From contig CAZPWS010000024.1 in the NCBI GenBank assembly GCA_964590225.1, positions 1 to 47,104 of the forward strand: a stretch of DNA of 47,104 bases, read 5' to 3'. The stretch comes from JAEUSG01 sp964590225 (GTDB lineage Bacteria; Fibrobacterota; OXYB2-FULL-49-7; JAEUSG01). The notes beneath the pieces are model-generated. The model searched no databases. It was not told the DNA's origin and saw nothing but the letters and a program-made list of their open reading frames with translations. Below, in pieces: positions 31,313 through 40,094 of this stretch (positions are counted from its first letter, which is position 1; every line of letters begins with the position of its first letter). The position numbers and the translations under genes are program-made.

Positions 31313-33863
31313 TTTCCTCTTCTTCCGGTGTGTCGTCCACCTGTTCTTCCAGCGGGTCTTCAATTGTTTCTATAACTGCATCGGCTGCTGTTTCTACTGG
31401 CGCAACAGCTTTGGGAAGCGAATCATCGTCTTCATCGGGCACTACCTTGGAAACATCGACCACAAGATCGCCTTTTGTGAGATTTATAAGCCGAACCCCT
31501 TGCGTGGCACGGCCTATCCTTGCAATGCTATTAGCTCCAATTCGAATAATAGTACCCTGTCGTGAAATGAGCATCAGTTCATCGGTCTCTTCTACGGCAG
31601 TTACCGTAACAACCTTACCGTTTCTTTCGGTTGTTCTTATATTGATTATGCCTTTTCCGCCACGGCCAGTAAGTCGGTATTCGCCGATTGGAGTCCGTTT
31701 GCCGTATCCGTTTTCTGTAACGGTAAGTAGTGTAACATCTCTTGATATTATCGCCATGGCAATTACCTCGTCACCTTTGCCAAGCTTTATTCCCCTTACT
31801 CCGCGAGTATTGCGCCCCAGCTCCCTTATGTTAGCTTCGCTGAAGTATAGCGCAATGCCGTTAGCCGTTGCAAGCACAACATTGGTTGTCCCATCAGTCA
31901 AGGCAACGCTCACAATCTCATCTCCTTCGTCAACCTTGACGGCGTTGATACCATCCCTGCGAGGATTGGCAAAAGCTGGAAGCGGCTGTTTGTTGATGGT
32001 GCCGAGTTTTGTAGCGAACATTATAAACGATCGTTTTGCGTAATCATCGTCAAAAGCTTTTACAGGAACAAATGCCCTGATTTTTTCTTCGCCCTTAAGA
32101 CTAATAAGGTTGATTATTGCCTTGCCTCTTGCGGTTCTTCCCGCTTGCGGAATCTCGTGAACTTTTAGCCAGTAAGCCCGTCCATTGTTTGTAAAAAAGA
32201 GAATATAGCTGTGCGCCGACGCTATAAAGAGGTGCTCTACAAAATCCTCTTCTTTGGTTTCCATTCCAGTAATGCCTTTTCCGCCACGGCCCTGTTTTCT
32301 GTAAGTGGAGGCTGGGAGTCTCTTGATATAGCCGGAGTGAGAGATTGTAATTACCATCTCTTCGTCAGCTATCATATCCTCTATGGAAAGTTCGCCGGAT
32401 TCATTGATGACCTGTGTGCGTCGTTCGTCGCCATATCTGGCAGCAATCGCCATGGCTTCGTCCTTTATGATTTGCATTCGTTTGGGCTCGTTTTCCAGTA
32501 TAAAACGGTATTCTTCGATAAGCTTGATTACTTCGAGGTATTCATTTTCAATCTTTTCTCTTTCAAGTCCGGTGAGCCGCTGCAGACGCATTTCAAGAAT
32601 CGCGTTAGCCTGTACTTCCGAAAGGCCGAAGTTGTTCATTAAACCTTTTCGAGCCTCTTCGGTGTCCTTGGATCCCCTGATTAGAGTTATGATTGCGTCA
32701 ATATTATCTAGGGCGATTTTGAGCCCCTCAAGAATATGGGCTCTCTTTTCTGCTACATCAAGATCAAACTGCGTCCGTCGGACAATAACTTCGTGACGAT
32801 GGTTCAGGTAGTGAACAAGACATTCCCGTAAGTTTAGTATTCGTGGTCTGTTGTCAACTAAGGCGAGCATTATAACGCCGAAACTGTTTTGCAGTTGTGT
32901 GTTCTTATACAGCTGATTCAGGATTATGTCTGCAAAGGCATCTTTTTTAAGTTCCACCACTACTCGCATACCCTCGCGGTCGGACTCATCCCTCACATCT
33001 GATATTCCTTCGATCTTCTTTTCTTTGACAAGTTCAGCTATTTTTTCAAGAAGATTGGCCTTGTTGACCATATATGGGATTTCAGTAATGATTATAGCCT
33101 CGCGATTATTTGGCCTCTTTTCAATATTGGCCACACCTCGCACAACAAGCTTTCCCCTGCCGGTGCGATACATTGATAGTATGCCCTCATGTCCGACAAT
33201 TGTTGCGCCGGTTGGAAAATCCGGTCCCTTAACCATGCTAATAAGCTGGTCGATGGTTATGTCTGGATTGTCAATCAGCGCCACAAGAGCGTTGACAATT
33301 TCTCTCAAGTTGTGCGGCGGTATATTTGTAGCCATTCCAACGGCTATTCCGGTGGAACCGTTTACAAGAAGATTAGGTATCCCTGATGGAAGTACAACTG
33401 GCTCCTGTTCAGACTCATCGAAGTTTGGGCGGAAATCGCAAGTGTTTTTATCGAGGTCTTTAAGTAGTTCCTCCGAAATTCTGTCGAGACGGGCTTCTGT
33501 GTACCTCATGGCTGCCGGAGAGTCGCCGTCAATGCTGCCGAAGTTTCCCTGTCCGTCAACAAGCGTATAGCGCATAGACCATTCTTGCGCCATTCTAACA
33601 AGAGTGTCGTAAATTGCATAATCGCCGTGAGGGTGGTACTTACCCATCACTTCACCGACTATTCTCGCGGATTTTTTGTATGCGCGGTTGAAGTGGAGCC
33701 CCAATTGGTGCATTCCATAAAGTACGCGGCGATGGACAGGCTTGAGCCCATCTCGCACATCTGGTAATGCACGCGCGATTATAACGCTCATTGCGTAATC
33801 GAGGTAGGAGGTTTTAAGTTCGTCCTCAATGTATGTTGGAATGATTCTTTGTGTGTTATCCAT
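31305..33863 (-). CDS. gyrA: DNA gyrase subunit A
   Basis: 852 residues. The N-terminal breakage-reunion domain has KPVHRRVLYGM, the quinolone-determining region HPHGDYAIYDTLVRM (77-91) and the catalytic Tyr121 in AMRYTEARL. The C-terminal beta-pinwheel carries the GyrA box as QGRGGKG, which marks it as GyrA rather than ParC, and repeats such as GVRGIKLGKGDE. The tail is acidic (ends EEEENG). At the position of E. coli Ser83 this protein has Tyr82, while the Asp87 equivalent (Asp86) is kept. It supercoils DNA together with GyrB, which is not in the window. surE lies 3 bases upstream. Confidence 0.97.
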   Translation of the reverse strand: MDNTQRIIPTYIEDELKTSYLDYAMSVIIARALPDVRDGLKPVHRRVLYGMHQLGLHFNRAYKKSARIVGEVMGKYHPHGDYAIYDTLVRMAQEWSMRYTLVDGQGNFGSIDGDSPAAMRYTEARLDRISEELLKDLDKNTCDFRPNFDESEQEPVVLPSGIPNLLVNGSTGIAVGMATNIPPHNLREIVNALVALIDNPDITIDQLISMVKGPDFPTGATIVGHEGILSMYRTGRGKLVVRGVANIEKRPNNREAIIITEIPYMVNKANLLEKIAELVKEKKIEGISDVRDESDREGMRVVVELKKDAFADIILNQLYKNTQLQNSFGVIMLALVDNRPRILNLRECLVHYLNHRHEVIVRRTQFDLDVAEKRAHILEGLKIALDNIDAIITLIRGSKDTEEARKGLMNNFGLSEVQANAILEMRLQRLTGLEREKIENEYLEVIKLIEEYRFILENEPKRMQIIKDEAMAIAARYGDERRTQVINESGELSIEDMIADEEMVITISHSGYIKRLPASTYRKQGRGGKGITGMETKEEDFVEHLFIASAHSYILFFTNNGRAYWLKVHEIPQAGRTARGKAIINLISLKGEEKIRAFVPVKAFDDDYAKRSFIMFATKLGTINKQPLPAFANPRRDGINAVKVDEGDEIVSVALTDGTTNVVLATANGIALYFSEANIRELGRNTRGVRGIKLGKGDEVIAMAIISRDVTLLTVTENGYGKRTPIGEYRLTGRGGKGIINIRTTERNGKVVTVTAVEETDELMLISRQGTIIRIGANSIARIGRATQGVRLINLTKGDLVVDVSKVVPDEDDDSLPKAVAPVETAADAVIETIEDPLEEQVDDTPEEEENG

Positions 33864-33866
33864 AAG

Positions 33867-34667
33867 TTATTGTACCTGTATTAGTTGTTCAGAAAGGTTT
33901 AAATTATCGTGGCAGGAGTATTTTTCAAGAAAAGATTTGTCTGTCATGTCAAGGCATAGTGGGGTAATGGTAACAAAGCCCTTGGCGAGCAGTGTTTCGT
34001 CGTCCTGTTTGCCGGAAAGAGGCTTGTCGCCATAAAGCCAGTAGTATGCCTTGCCATTTGGTGTTTTGCGTTCTTCGTAATCATCGTTAAATGGGGTGGT
34101 TGCCTGTTTAACTACAACTGTATCGGCCTTGTCGGAGGGGAACGACTGTGGAAAGTTTATGCTTAGGAATGTTGTTTCTGGATTAAAGTCAAAAAAACCG
34201 CTGTTAAGTTGTTTTAAAAAATTGTCCAACCAGTTTAGTGCGTAAGTAAAGAATGGATCAGTATAATTCGTAAGCGAAAGTGCAATGCTGCGTATGCCAA
34301 AAAGGGCGCCCTCTCTTGCGCCCGCAACGGTTCCTGAGTAAAAGCTGCTAATACCTGAGTTTTCACCATGGTTAAAGCCCGAAATTATAAGGTCGGGCCG
34401 AGACTCGCATAGCTTTCTAATGCCAACCTTTACGCAGTCGGAAGGGGTTCCATTTATTGCGTATGCCTTGATTTTATTCCCGATGTTAAAAGGTTCGACA
34501 AAAAGGGGCGCGTTTATCGTGCAAGCGTGAGAAACGCCACTCATTTCTGTTTTTGGGGCAACAACAGTAACAGAATGGTTAGTAGAAAGGTGTTCAGCGA
34601 GTAGATGTAACCCTCTTGAATAAATGTTATCGTCGTTTACTATAAGTATTTTCATCTTTGTGGGCAT
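33867..34667 (-). CDS. surE: 5'/3'-nucleotidase SurE
   Basis: 266 residues. The metal-binding start MKILIVNDDNIYSRGL (Asp12, Asp13), VVAPKTEMSGVSH with the Ser ligand and IISGFNHGENSG with the Asn ligand are all conserved, so it should be an active acid phosphatase on nucleoside 5'/3'-monophosphates. The frame opens at ATG 34667, but the ATG at 34655 matches the usual SurE N-terminus; no strong ribosome site decides. It lies 54 bases after the nucleotide-sugar dehydrogenase gene and 3 bases before gyrA. Confidence 0.94.
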   Translation of the reverse strand: MPTKMKILIVNDDNIYSRGLHLLAEHLSTNHSVTVVAPKTEMSGVSHACTINAPLFVEPFNIGNKIKAYAINGTPSDCVKVGIRKLCESRPDLIISGFNHGENSGISSFYSGTVAGAREGALFGIRSIALSLTNYTDPFFTYALNWLDNFLKQLNSGFFDFNPETTFLSINFPQSFPSDKADTVVVKQATTPFNDDYEERKTPNGKAYYWLYGDKPLSGKQDDETLLAKGFVTITPLCLDMTDKSFLEKYSCHDNLNLSEQLIQVQ

Positions 34668-34721
34668 AAAAATAGCTTATGACGACACCCCTTTAACAGT
34701 AGTTTTTGCGGTAAGGAAAAT

Positions 34722-35999
34722 TTATAACTGCCCATCAACGGTTTGGTTTGGCAGTAAATATTTTACATCAAAAATTATACCATCTGGTTTAAGAAGATTC
34801 TTAATTTTATCACCTCCCATCTCACGGAACTCCCTGTGGGCAACGGCGATTATTACAGCGTTATAGCTATTCTGGAGTGGCTGTTTAATAATTGTAAGAC
34901 CATATTCCCGTTCAACATCTGACCCATCTGCCCATGGATCGTAAACATCCACATTGGCATGGTAAGATTTTAGTTCATTAATTATATCCGTAACCTTGGT
35001 GTTGCGGATGTCGGGGCAGTTTTCCTTAAAAGTAAGCCCCATAACGAGAATTTTTGAGTCACTGATAGAGATTGATTGCTTAATCATTAGCTTTATTACA
35101 CGGTGAGCCACATATTCGCCCATATTGTCGTTAATTCGCCGGCCAGCAAGGATCATTTCTGGATGGTGACCGACTGCTTGCGCCTTATGTGTCAGGTAGT
35201 ACGGGTCAACTCCGATACAGTGTCCGCCTACAAGCCCAGGGCGAAATGGTAGAAAATTCCATTTGCTGCCAGCTGCCTCAAGCACCTCAAGTGTATTTAT
35301 ACCAAGACGATGGAAAAGGATTGCGAGTTCGTTGATCAACGCGATATTGACATCTCTCTGCGTGTTTTCAATTACTTTGGCAGCCTCCGCAACCTTGATG
35401 CTGCTGGCTTTGTGGGTGCCGGCTTTAATGATTGATTTATAAAGGTTGTCAACGATTGTAGCGATCTCTGGCGTTGATCCGGAGGTTACTTTTTTGATGC
35501 TTGATACCCTGTGCTCCTTGTCGCCAGGGTTAATCCTTTCGGGGCTGTAGCCGCAAAAAAAATCAATATTGAACCTGAGGCCGGAATGTTTTTCAAGAAT
35601 GGGAACGCACTCTTCTTCTGTTGCTCCAGGGTAAACCGTAGATTCGTATATGACAATTGCGTTTTTTGAGAGTACCTTCCCAACTGTTTCGCTTGCCTTA
35701 ATAAGCGGAGTAAGGTCGGGTCGTTTGTATTCGTCTATAGGAGTAGGCACGGTAACAATGAAGATATTACACTCCCTTAAATCGTCTGGTGCAGTTGAGA
35801 ATCGCAACTTGGAAGATTCTTTTAGCTCATTTGTTGACACTTCCAGAGAGCGGTCGATTCCTTTAGATAATTCGTCTATTCTTGTTTTGTTGATGTCGAA
35901 GCCAATTGTATCGAATTTTTTCCCAAACTCCACGGCAAGCGGAAGTCCCACATAGCCGAGACCAATAAGCGCGATTCTATAATTTTCTTTTTGTGTCAT
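34722..35999 (-). CDS. Nucleotide-sugar dehydrogenase (UDP-GlcNAc/ManNAc C6 type)
   Basis: 425 residues. The Rossmann motif IALIGLGYVGLPLAVEFGK opens the protein, followed by TVPTPIDEYKRPDL, the central dimerisation helix and the catalytic Cys261 in VGGHCIGVDPYYLT. SGSTPEIA and the GSKWNFLPF/RPGLVGGH surroundings fit the TviB/WbpA/WecC branch that oxidises N-acetylated UDP-hexosamines rather than the UDP-glucose branch. It supplies uronic acid units for surface polysaccharide. The ATG at 35999 is preceded by aagga. It lies 9 bases after rmlC. Confidence 0.88.
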   Translation of the reverse strand: MTQKENYRIALIGLGYVGLPLAVEFGKKFDTIGFDINKTRIDELSKGIDRSLEVSTNELKESSKLRFSTAPDDLRECNIFIVTVPTPIDEYKRPDLTPLIKASETVGKVLSKNAIVIYESTVYPGATEEECVPILEKHSGLRFNIDFFCGYSPERINPGDKEHRVSSIKKVTSGSTPEIATIVDNLYKSIIKAGTHKASSIKVAEAAKVIENTQRDVNIALINELAILFHRLGINTLEVLEAAGSKWNFLPFRPGLVGGHCIGVDPYYLTHKAQAVGHHPEMILAGRRINDNMGEYVAHRVIKLMIKQSISISDSKILVMGLTFKENCPDIRNTKVTDIINELKSYHANVDVYDPWADGSDVEREYGLTIIKQPLQNSYNAVIIAVAHREFREMGGDKIKNLLKPDGIIFDVKYLLPNQTVDGQL

Positions 36000-36008
36000 A
36001 ATTATTCC

Positions 36009-36560
36009 TTAATAATCAAAGCAGTCAGCATCTTTAAGAAGCCTGCCATTTTGGTCCTTATCCGACAGAAGCAATTTATCAGCAGATAGCTTCCAGTCAA
36101 TGTTCAGATCCGGATCGTTATATGCGATGCCTCTCTCTCTTTCTTTTGAGTAGATATTGTCAACTTTATAACAGAATGTGGCACTTTCAGAAAGTACAAG
36201 GAATCCATGAGCAAACCCTTTTGGTATAAAAAGTTGCTGCTTGTTTTCTCCAGACAATTCGGCTACAACATACTTACCAAAGGTAGAGGATTTTTTGCGG
36301 ATATCAACGGCTATGTCGAGCACCATCCCATCAACAACTCTTACGAGTTTGCTTTGCGCGAATGGCGGGAGCTGGTAATGAAGTCCACGGAGTGTTCCGA
36401 ATTTTGATTTTGATTCGTTATCCTGAATGAATCTTATCCCTTTAACGAATTTATTGAAAAGATCGTCCCTAAATGTTTCAACGAAGTAACCTCTCTCGTC
36501 ACCATAAACCTTTGGCTTTATAAGAATTACCTCGGGTATGTGCTGTGGTATAAAATCCAT
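36009..36560 (-). CDS. rmlC: dTDP-4-dehydrorhamnose 3,5-epimerase
   Basis: 183 residues, the normal length of RmlC cupins. Diagnostic motifs are GDERGYFVETFR (20-31), TLRGLHYQ with catalytic His61, LVRVVDGMVLDIAVDIR and PKGFAHGFLV. It converts dTDP-4-keto-6-deoxyglucose toward the rhamnose precursor. rmlA, rmlB and rmlD are not in the window. The ribosome site ggagg is at the expected distance from the ATG at 36560. With the dehydrogenase downstream it suggests an envelope-polysaccharide function. Confidence 0.93.
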   Translation of the reverse strand: MDFIPQHIPEVILIKPKVYGDERGYFVETFRDDLFNKFVKGIRFIQDNESKSKFGTLRGLHYQLPPFAQSKLVRVVDGMVLDIAVDIRKKSSTFGKYVVAELSGENKQQLFIPKGFAHGFLVLSESATFCYKVDNIYSKERERGIAYNDPDLNIDWKLSADKLLLSDKDQNGRLLKDADCFDY

Positions 36561-36596
36561 CTTTTTCTATCCTCCAAAGTAGAAAATAGATTTTTG

Positions 36597-37577
36597 CTAT
36601 AGAGAATAGAATTCTTTTGATGTCATCTCGCAAATTCTTTGATACTGTTCTTCAATGTCTCTGATCTCTTTTGACCAGAACGAATCCGAACCCCATTCTG
36701 GAAAGCGATCTAAAAATTGTCCGTCGTTACGCTGTGAGGCGCACCAGTGGGTGAAATAGATTATGCGCATAGCTCTCAAGCCTTCTATCAGCCTTAATGA
36801 CGAATGCGAAAAATCCATAAACCTCCTGTAACCGACAAGCAGTTGTTCGATTTCATCTTTACAGGCAGGGTAGTGTTCAGGTAAAAGTAACCATAAATCC
36901 TGAGCGGCAGGGCCATTCATCATATCGTCAAAGTCAATCACCATTAACCCTTCATCGGGTCTTTCAAGTATGTTGCCTCTGTGAAAATCGCCATGGAGCC
37001 TTATAGAACTCTCGCCATCAAAGAAGGGGGTAATAGCGTCTATTATTCTCAAGCATGTTGATTTGTAGGCATTCCCCCATTTTCTACATAGCCCGCTTTG
37101 AATGAGTTCATCAACAAATTTTCCTGTAAGGGAAACCGGATGCAGGCAATAGCGGTGCTTCGCGCTTTTTTTTGCACCAACTAAGTGGAGTCGCCCTAGA
37201 AGCGAGCCAACCCTCTGCCAAGAGTTGTCTCCTTCAATGTCGAATTGTCTGCCCGCCCTTTTGGGAAAGAGTGCGAAGTTAATGTTGTTGATGCTCGATA
37301 TTGTGGAACCATTTTTCAGTACAAGTGGTTCAACAACAGGAATTTCAGCCTCCGCACAGTCTTGAATGAATTGATGTTCATCCATGAGAGCGTCTTTTGT
37401 CCAACGGCCAGGCCTATAAAATTTGGCCACCAAAGATTCCCCAGCCTCGGTTTTTAATTCATAAACCCTGTTTATGTAGCTTGGAAAAGTGCGTGTGAAT
37501 GGTGCAAGAGCGGTATCATATGCTTCTTCAATAGCTGGTATAAAAATATCAGGTGAGAAGTTTTGGAAATTATTCAT
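36597..37577 (-). CDS. srkA: Stress-response kinase SrkA (YihE/RdoA)
   Basis: 326 residues. N-terminal match to YihE: INRVYELKTEAGE and VAKFYRPGRWTKDALMDEH, with the kinase Lys in VAKFY, then CAEAEIPVVEPL. The catalytic loop is IRLHGDFHRGNILE and the Mg2+-binding motif VIDFDDMMNGPAAQDLW. The APH/choline-kinase-like fold phosphorylates protein Ser/Thr in the envelope (Cpx) stress response of enteric bacteria; its targets in this lineage are unknown. It is the first gene of the long minus-strand chain, 36 bases before rmlC, and is divergent from the esterase gene across a 96-base gap. Confidence 0.92.
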   Translation of the reverse strand: MNNFQNFSPDIFIPAIEEAYDTALAPFTRTFPSYINRVYELKTEAGESLVAKFYRPGRWTKDALMDEHQFIQDCAEAEIPVVEPLVLKNGSTISSINNINFALFPKRAGRQFDIEGDNSWQRVGSLLGRLHLVGAKKSAKHRYCLHPVSLTGKFVDELIQSGLCRKWGNAYKSTCLRIIDAITPFFDGESSIRLHGDFHRGNILERPDEGLMVIDFDDMMNGPAAQDLWLLLPEHYPACKDEIEQLLVGYRRFMDFSHSSLRLIEGLRAMRIIYFTHWCASQRNDGQFLDRFPEWGSDSFWSKEIRDIEEQYQRICEMTSKEFYSL

Positions 37578-37673
37578 GATTCAAGAAAATAATTGTTCTT
37601 TGGTTAATCGTTTGAATATATCTTTTGGTGTGTGGCCTCTATATAACTTCAAGCTTAATTTAAGGGAAAAAAG

Positions 37674-40082
37674 ATGAAAAGAAATATCTTACTTCTAGTT
37701 GCGTTCGTATTAGCGCAATTTGCTGCAATTTTTGCCGGCATTACCGATCACTCACATTATAGTCAGACATTCAACCGTAACCGTAGTTTCAGGGTTTTTA
37801 CCGGACCAAATTTTGATACAACTGGTAACACGCGCTATCCTGTGATCTATTATGCGCATGGATGCCAGGGGTCATATCTTGGTGATTCATATGGCAGTTA
37901 CAGTGAGGGTGGCTATGTAGCGCCCTACTGCACTTCAGGCTGTACGCCTGTTTATTCAAAGCCATTCAATGCTGATTTTCAAGCATTTGCAAATGATAAT
38001 GATGTCATTGTTGTTGCAGTCGATGGAACAATACCGGGAACGAGTGGTTGTAATGTGTGGATTCCATATTTCCTCTCTTCTACTTGGACAGGAAATGAAT
38101 ATCGCTTTGGCAAATATATTCGTGAACTTTTTTCAACCGTAGATTCGCTGTATCCTACTATCGCCGACCCCCAGTACAGGGCGATTACCGGCCTTTCAAT
38201 GGGGGGAGCTGCCTCGCTGTGGATGGCTGCCCAGAACCCACATCTCGTAAGGAGCATGAGCACATTTTGCCACTCACCTTCGTATGTTCCCATTGGTGGG
38301 CCAGGATACATAACAACAGTTGATGTTTCGCAGCTTTGGCGTAATTTCAGGGGAGTGTCAACCCGTGTTACTGCTAATGCGGGAGATTATCTATATGGAA
38401 TGAGTTGGAATCTTTCTCAGAATTTTGGTGGTGCTACACTTGACCATGAGTACCACAGAACCCCATTTTATAGACACTGGGCTTTTCATATCGATTCACA
38501 GTTTCTGTTTCATATGTCCAAATTCGATAACAATCGCCAATCGCCTGCTTGCTTTTCTTCGGTCAATCTGTATCCCGATTTTGATGTATGGGGATGGAAT
38601 ATTACTTCAGGTAAAAATGATTCTGGCTGGATTTATCTTAAGGATGTAACGCCGTCCGGTTTTGCGCTGCTAACGAGAAAGTGGCTCCCTTTTGGCAATG
38701 CAATGGATACCTTCCCTGTTACCGTGACTTCGGCACCAGTATATGTTCCTAATGCACATTATACCCTCACTTCCTACGATTACCGCAGCGCTTCATTCAG
38801 CAGTACTCCTGTTGTTGCTTCGTCAACTGGTCAGCTCGAAATAACAACAAATGGAGGTATGGGACGGGAGTTTGGACTTAGTGGAAATGGCTTGCCCGCC
38901 CAGCTCTCCTTTCTCACTGATACTATTATGGAGAACATCTATATCGAGTCTGGGAAAGATACGGCCATATCGGGCAAGGTTGTTAATCTTTCACAAACTA
39001 CGATATCAAACGCGAGCATAGTGGTCCGTTCAAGATCGCCCTACATCACAGTAAAAAGGGGAGCATCCTATATTGGCTCAATACCAGGTTCAACAGCTAA
39101 GACGCTTAATGATTTTGTTACGCTGCAGGGCAATGTGCAGCCAGATGCCGAAGAATCCAACGCCGTAGGCATACCAATTCTGGACAAAAGAGTCGGTTTT
39201 ATAAGTGTGAAGTTTACTGGAACGGGTGTGGATGTTGCAAAGGAACACCTAATACAGGTGAATATAATGGATTCTGTGACAAATGTCGATTCTGCTGATG
39301 TTAAGGTTTTTGACGGCAGGAGCGAAAACTTGTCTATTTTTCGTGCCAACAGATATGGAGCGAAAAACTATCTGCAAACGATTACTGTTAATGAGGGACG
39401 AGGCAATGGCGATGGAAACCCTGGGGATGACGAGGTTTTTTCGATATGGCTACGATTGCATGACGGAATAAATCCGCTCGATAGCGCAACATGGCATCCA
39501 GTTGTGCCGGTAAGTGGCATGAATGAGCCAGGAATTGCTTTTATGAGCGGCAAGCTTCATGAATTTGATATTTGCAGGCACCTTATTTCTGCCCAGATGA
39601 GTTTTACCAAAATACCCACAGCAAATACGCCGGTTGATATAGTATTTAGAGCCGTTTCAATGCATGCCTATCCTGGTTCGGCCAATAGAGTAGCAGAAGG
39701 AAAGAGTTACCAGCTTGAGAGATTTTACCGTGTCCGGTTTCCGCTTGGCACCCCGATTTCTGTCGAGAAAACAGTTAGCGGCAATAACACCGCTTCACCT
39801 TCAATTACCCTTAAGCCAAACCCATTTAATCCTACGGTAAATATCTCATTTTCCCTTCCTGATTATAAAACGGGAGAGAGTATTCTTGTTAGGATTTCCA
39901 AGCCAGATGGCAGAGTGGTCGGTTCATTTACAAATGATGCTATTCAAAGAAATGGGAGCAGTTTCAATCTTGTCTGGAACGGAAGGACCGCCCTAAACAA
40001 CAAGATTGCCGCGGGGGTTTATACTGTCACGGTGGTTTCGAACAGAAAAACTCTTACGGCAAAGGCTGTTTATTTGCCATAA
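37674..40082 (+). CDS. Secreted esterase with C-terminal sorting-like domain
   Basis: 802 residues. A signal peptide (MKRNILLLVAFVLAQFAAIFA) is followed by an alpha/beta-hydrolase of the putative esterase (feruloyl/acetyl-xylan type, Esterase_PHB-like) family; the nucleophile elbow is ITGLSMGGAASL (about residue 172-183), and an oxyanion-side PVIYYAHGCQGS and DNDVIVVAVDG fit the same fold. The central 400 residues are beta-rich. The C-terminus, LKPNPFNPTVNISFSLP with VWNGRTALNNKIAAGVYTV, is the FlgD_ig/type IX sorting-like domain. It is likely exported and attached at the surface, acting on plant cell-wall or other polymer esters. aaggga precedes the ATG. Confidence 0.85.
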   Translation: MKRNILLLVAFVLAQFAAIFAGITDHSHYSQTFNRNRSFRVFTGPNFDTTGNTRYPVIYYAHGCQGSYLGDSYGSYSEGGYVAPYCTSGCTPVYSKPFNADFQAFANDNDVIVVAVDGTIPGTSGCNVWIPYFLSSTWTGNEYRFGKYIRELFSTVDSLYPTIADPQYRAITGLSMGGAASLWMAAQNPHLVRSMSTFCHSPSYVPIGGPGYITTVDVSQLWRNFRGVSTRVTANAGDYLYGMSWNLSQNFGGATLDHEYHRTPFYRHWAFHIDSQFLFHMSKFDNNRQSPACFSSVNLYPDFDVWGWNITSGKNDSGWIYLKDVTPSGFALLTRKWLPFGNAMDTFPVTVTSAPVYVPNAHYTLTSYDYRSASFSSTPVVASSTGQLEITTNGGMGREFGLSGNGLPAQLSFLTDTIMENIYIESGKDTAISGKVVNLSQTTISNASIVVRSRSPYITVKRGASYIGSIPGSTAKTLNDFVTLQGNVQPDAEESNAVGIPILDKRVGFISVKFTGTGVDVAKEHLIQVNIMDSVTNVDSADVKVFDGRSENLSIFRANRYGAKNYLQTITVNEGRGNGDGNPGDDEVFSIWLRLHDGINPLDSATWHPVVPVSGMNEPGIAFMSGKLHEFDICRHLISAQMSFTKIPTANTPVDIVFRAVSMHAYPGSANRVAEGKSYQLERFYRVRFPLGTPISVEKTVSGNNTASPSITLKPNPFNPTVNISFSLPDYKTGESILVRISKPDGRVVGSFTNDAIQRNGSSFNLVWNGRTALNNKIAAGVYTVTVVSNRKTLTAKAVYLP

Positions 40083-40094
40083 GTAATAGGCTTT

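Noticed and set aside
31313..31363. Longer N-terminus of the PmbA-type protein
   Set aside because: The basic extension is the gyrA 3' end read in another frame.
31330..32043. Long plus-strand frame opposite gyrA (also 32926-33570 and 9931-10476 opposite other genes)
   Set aside because: Ser/Thr-rich shadow translations of well-conserved genes on the other strand, without family resemblance or ribosome sites.
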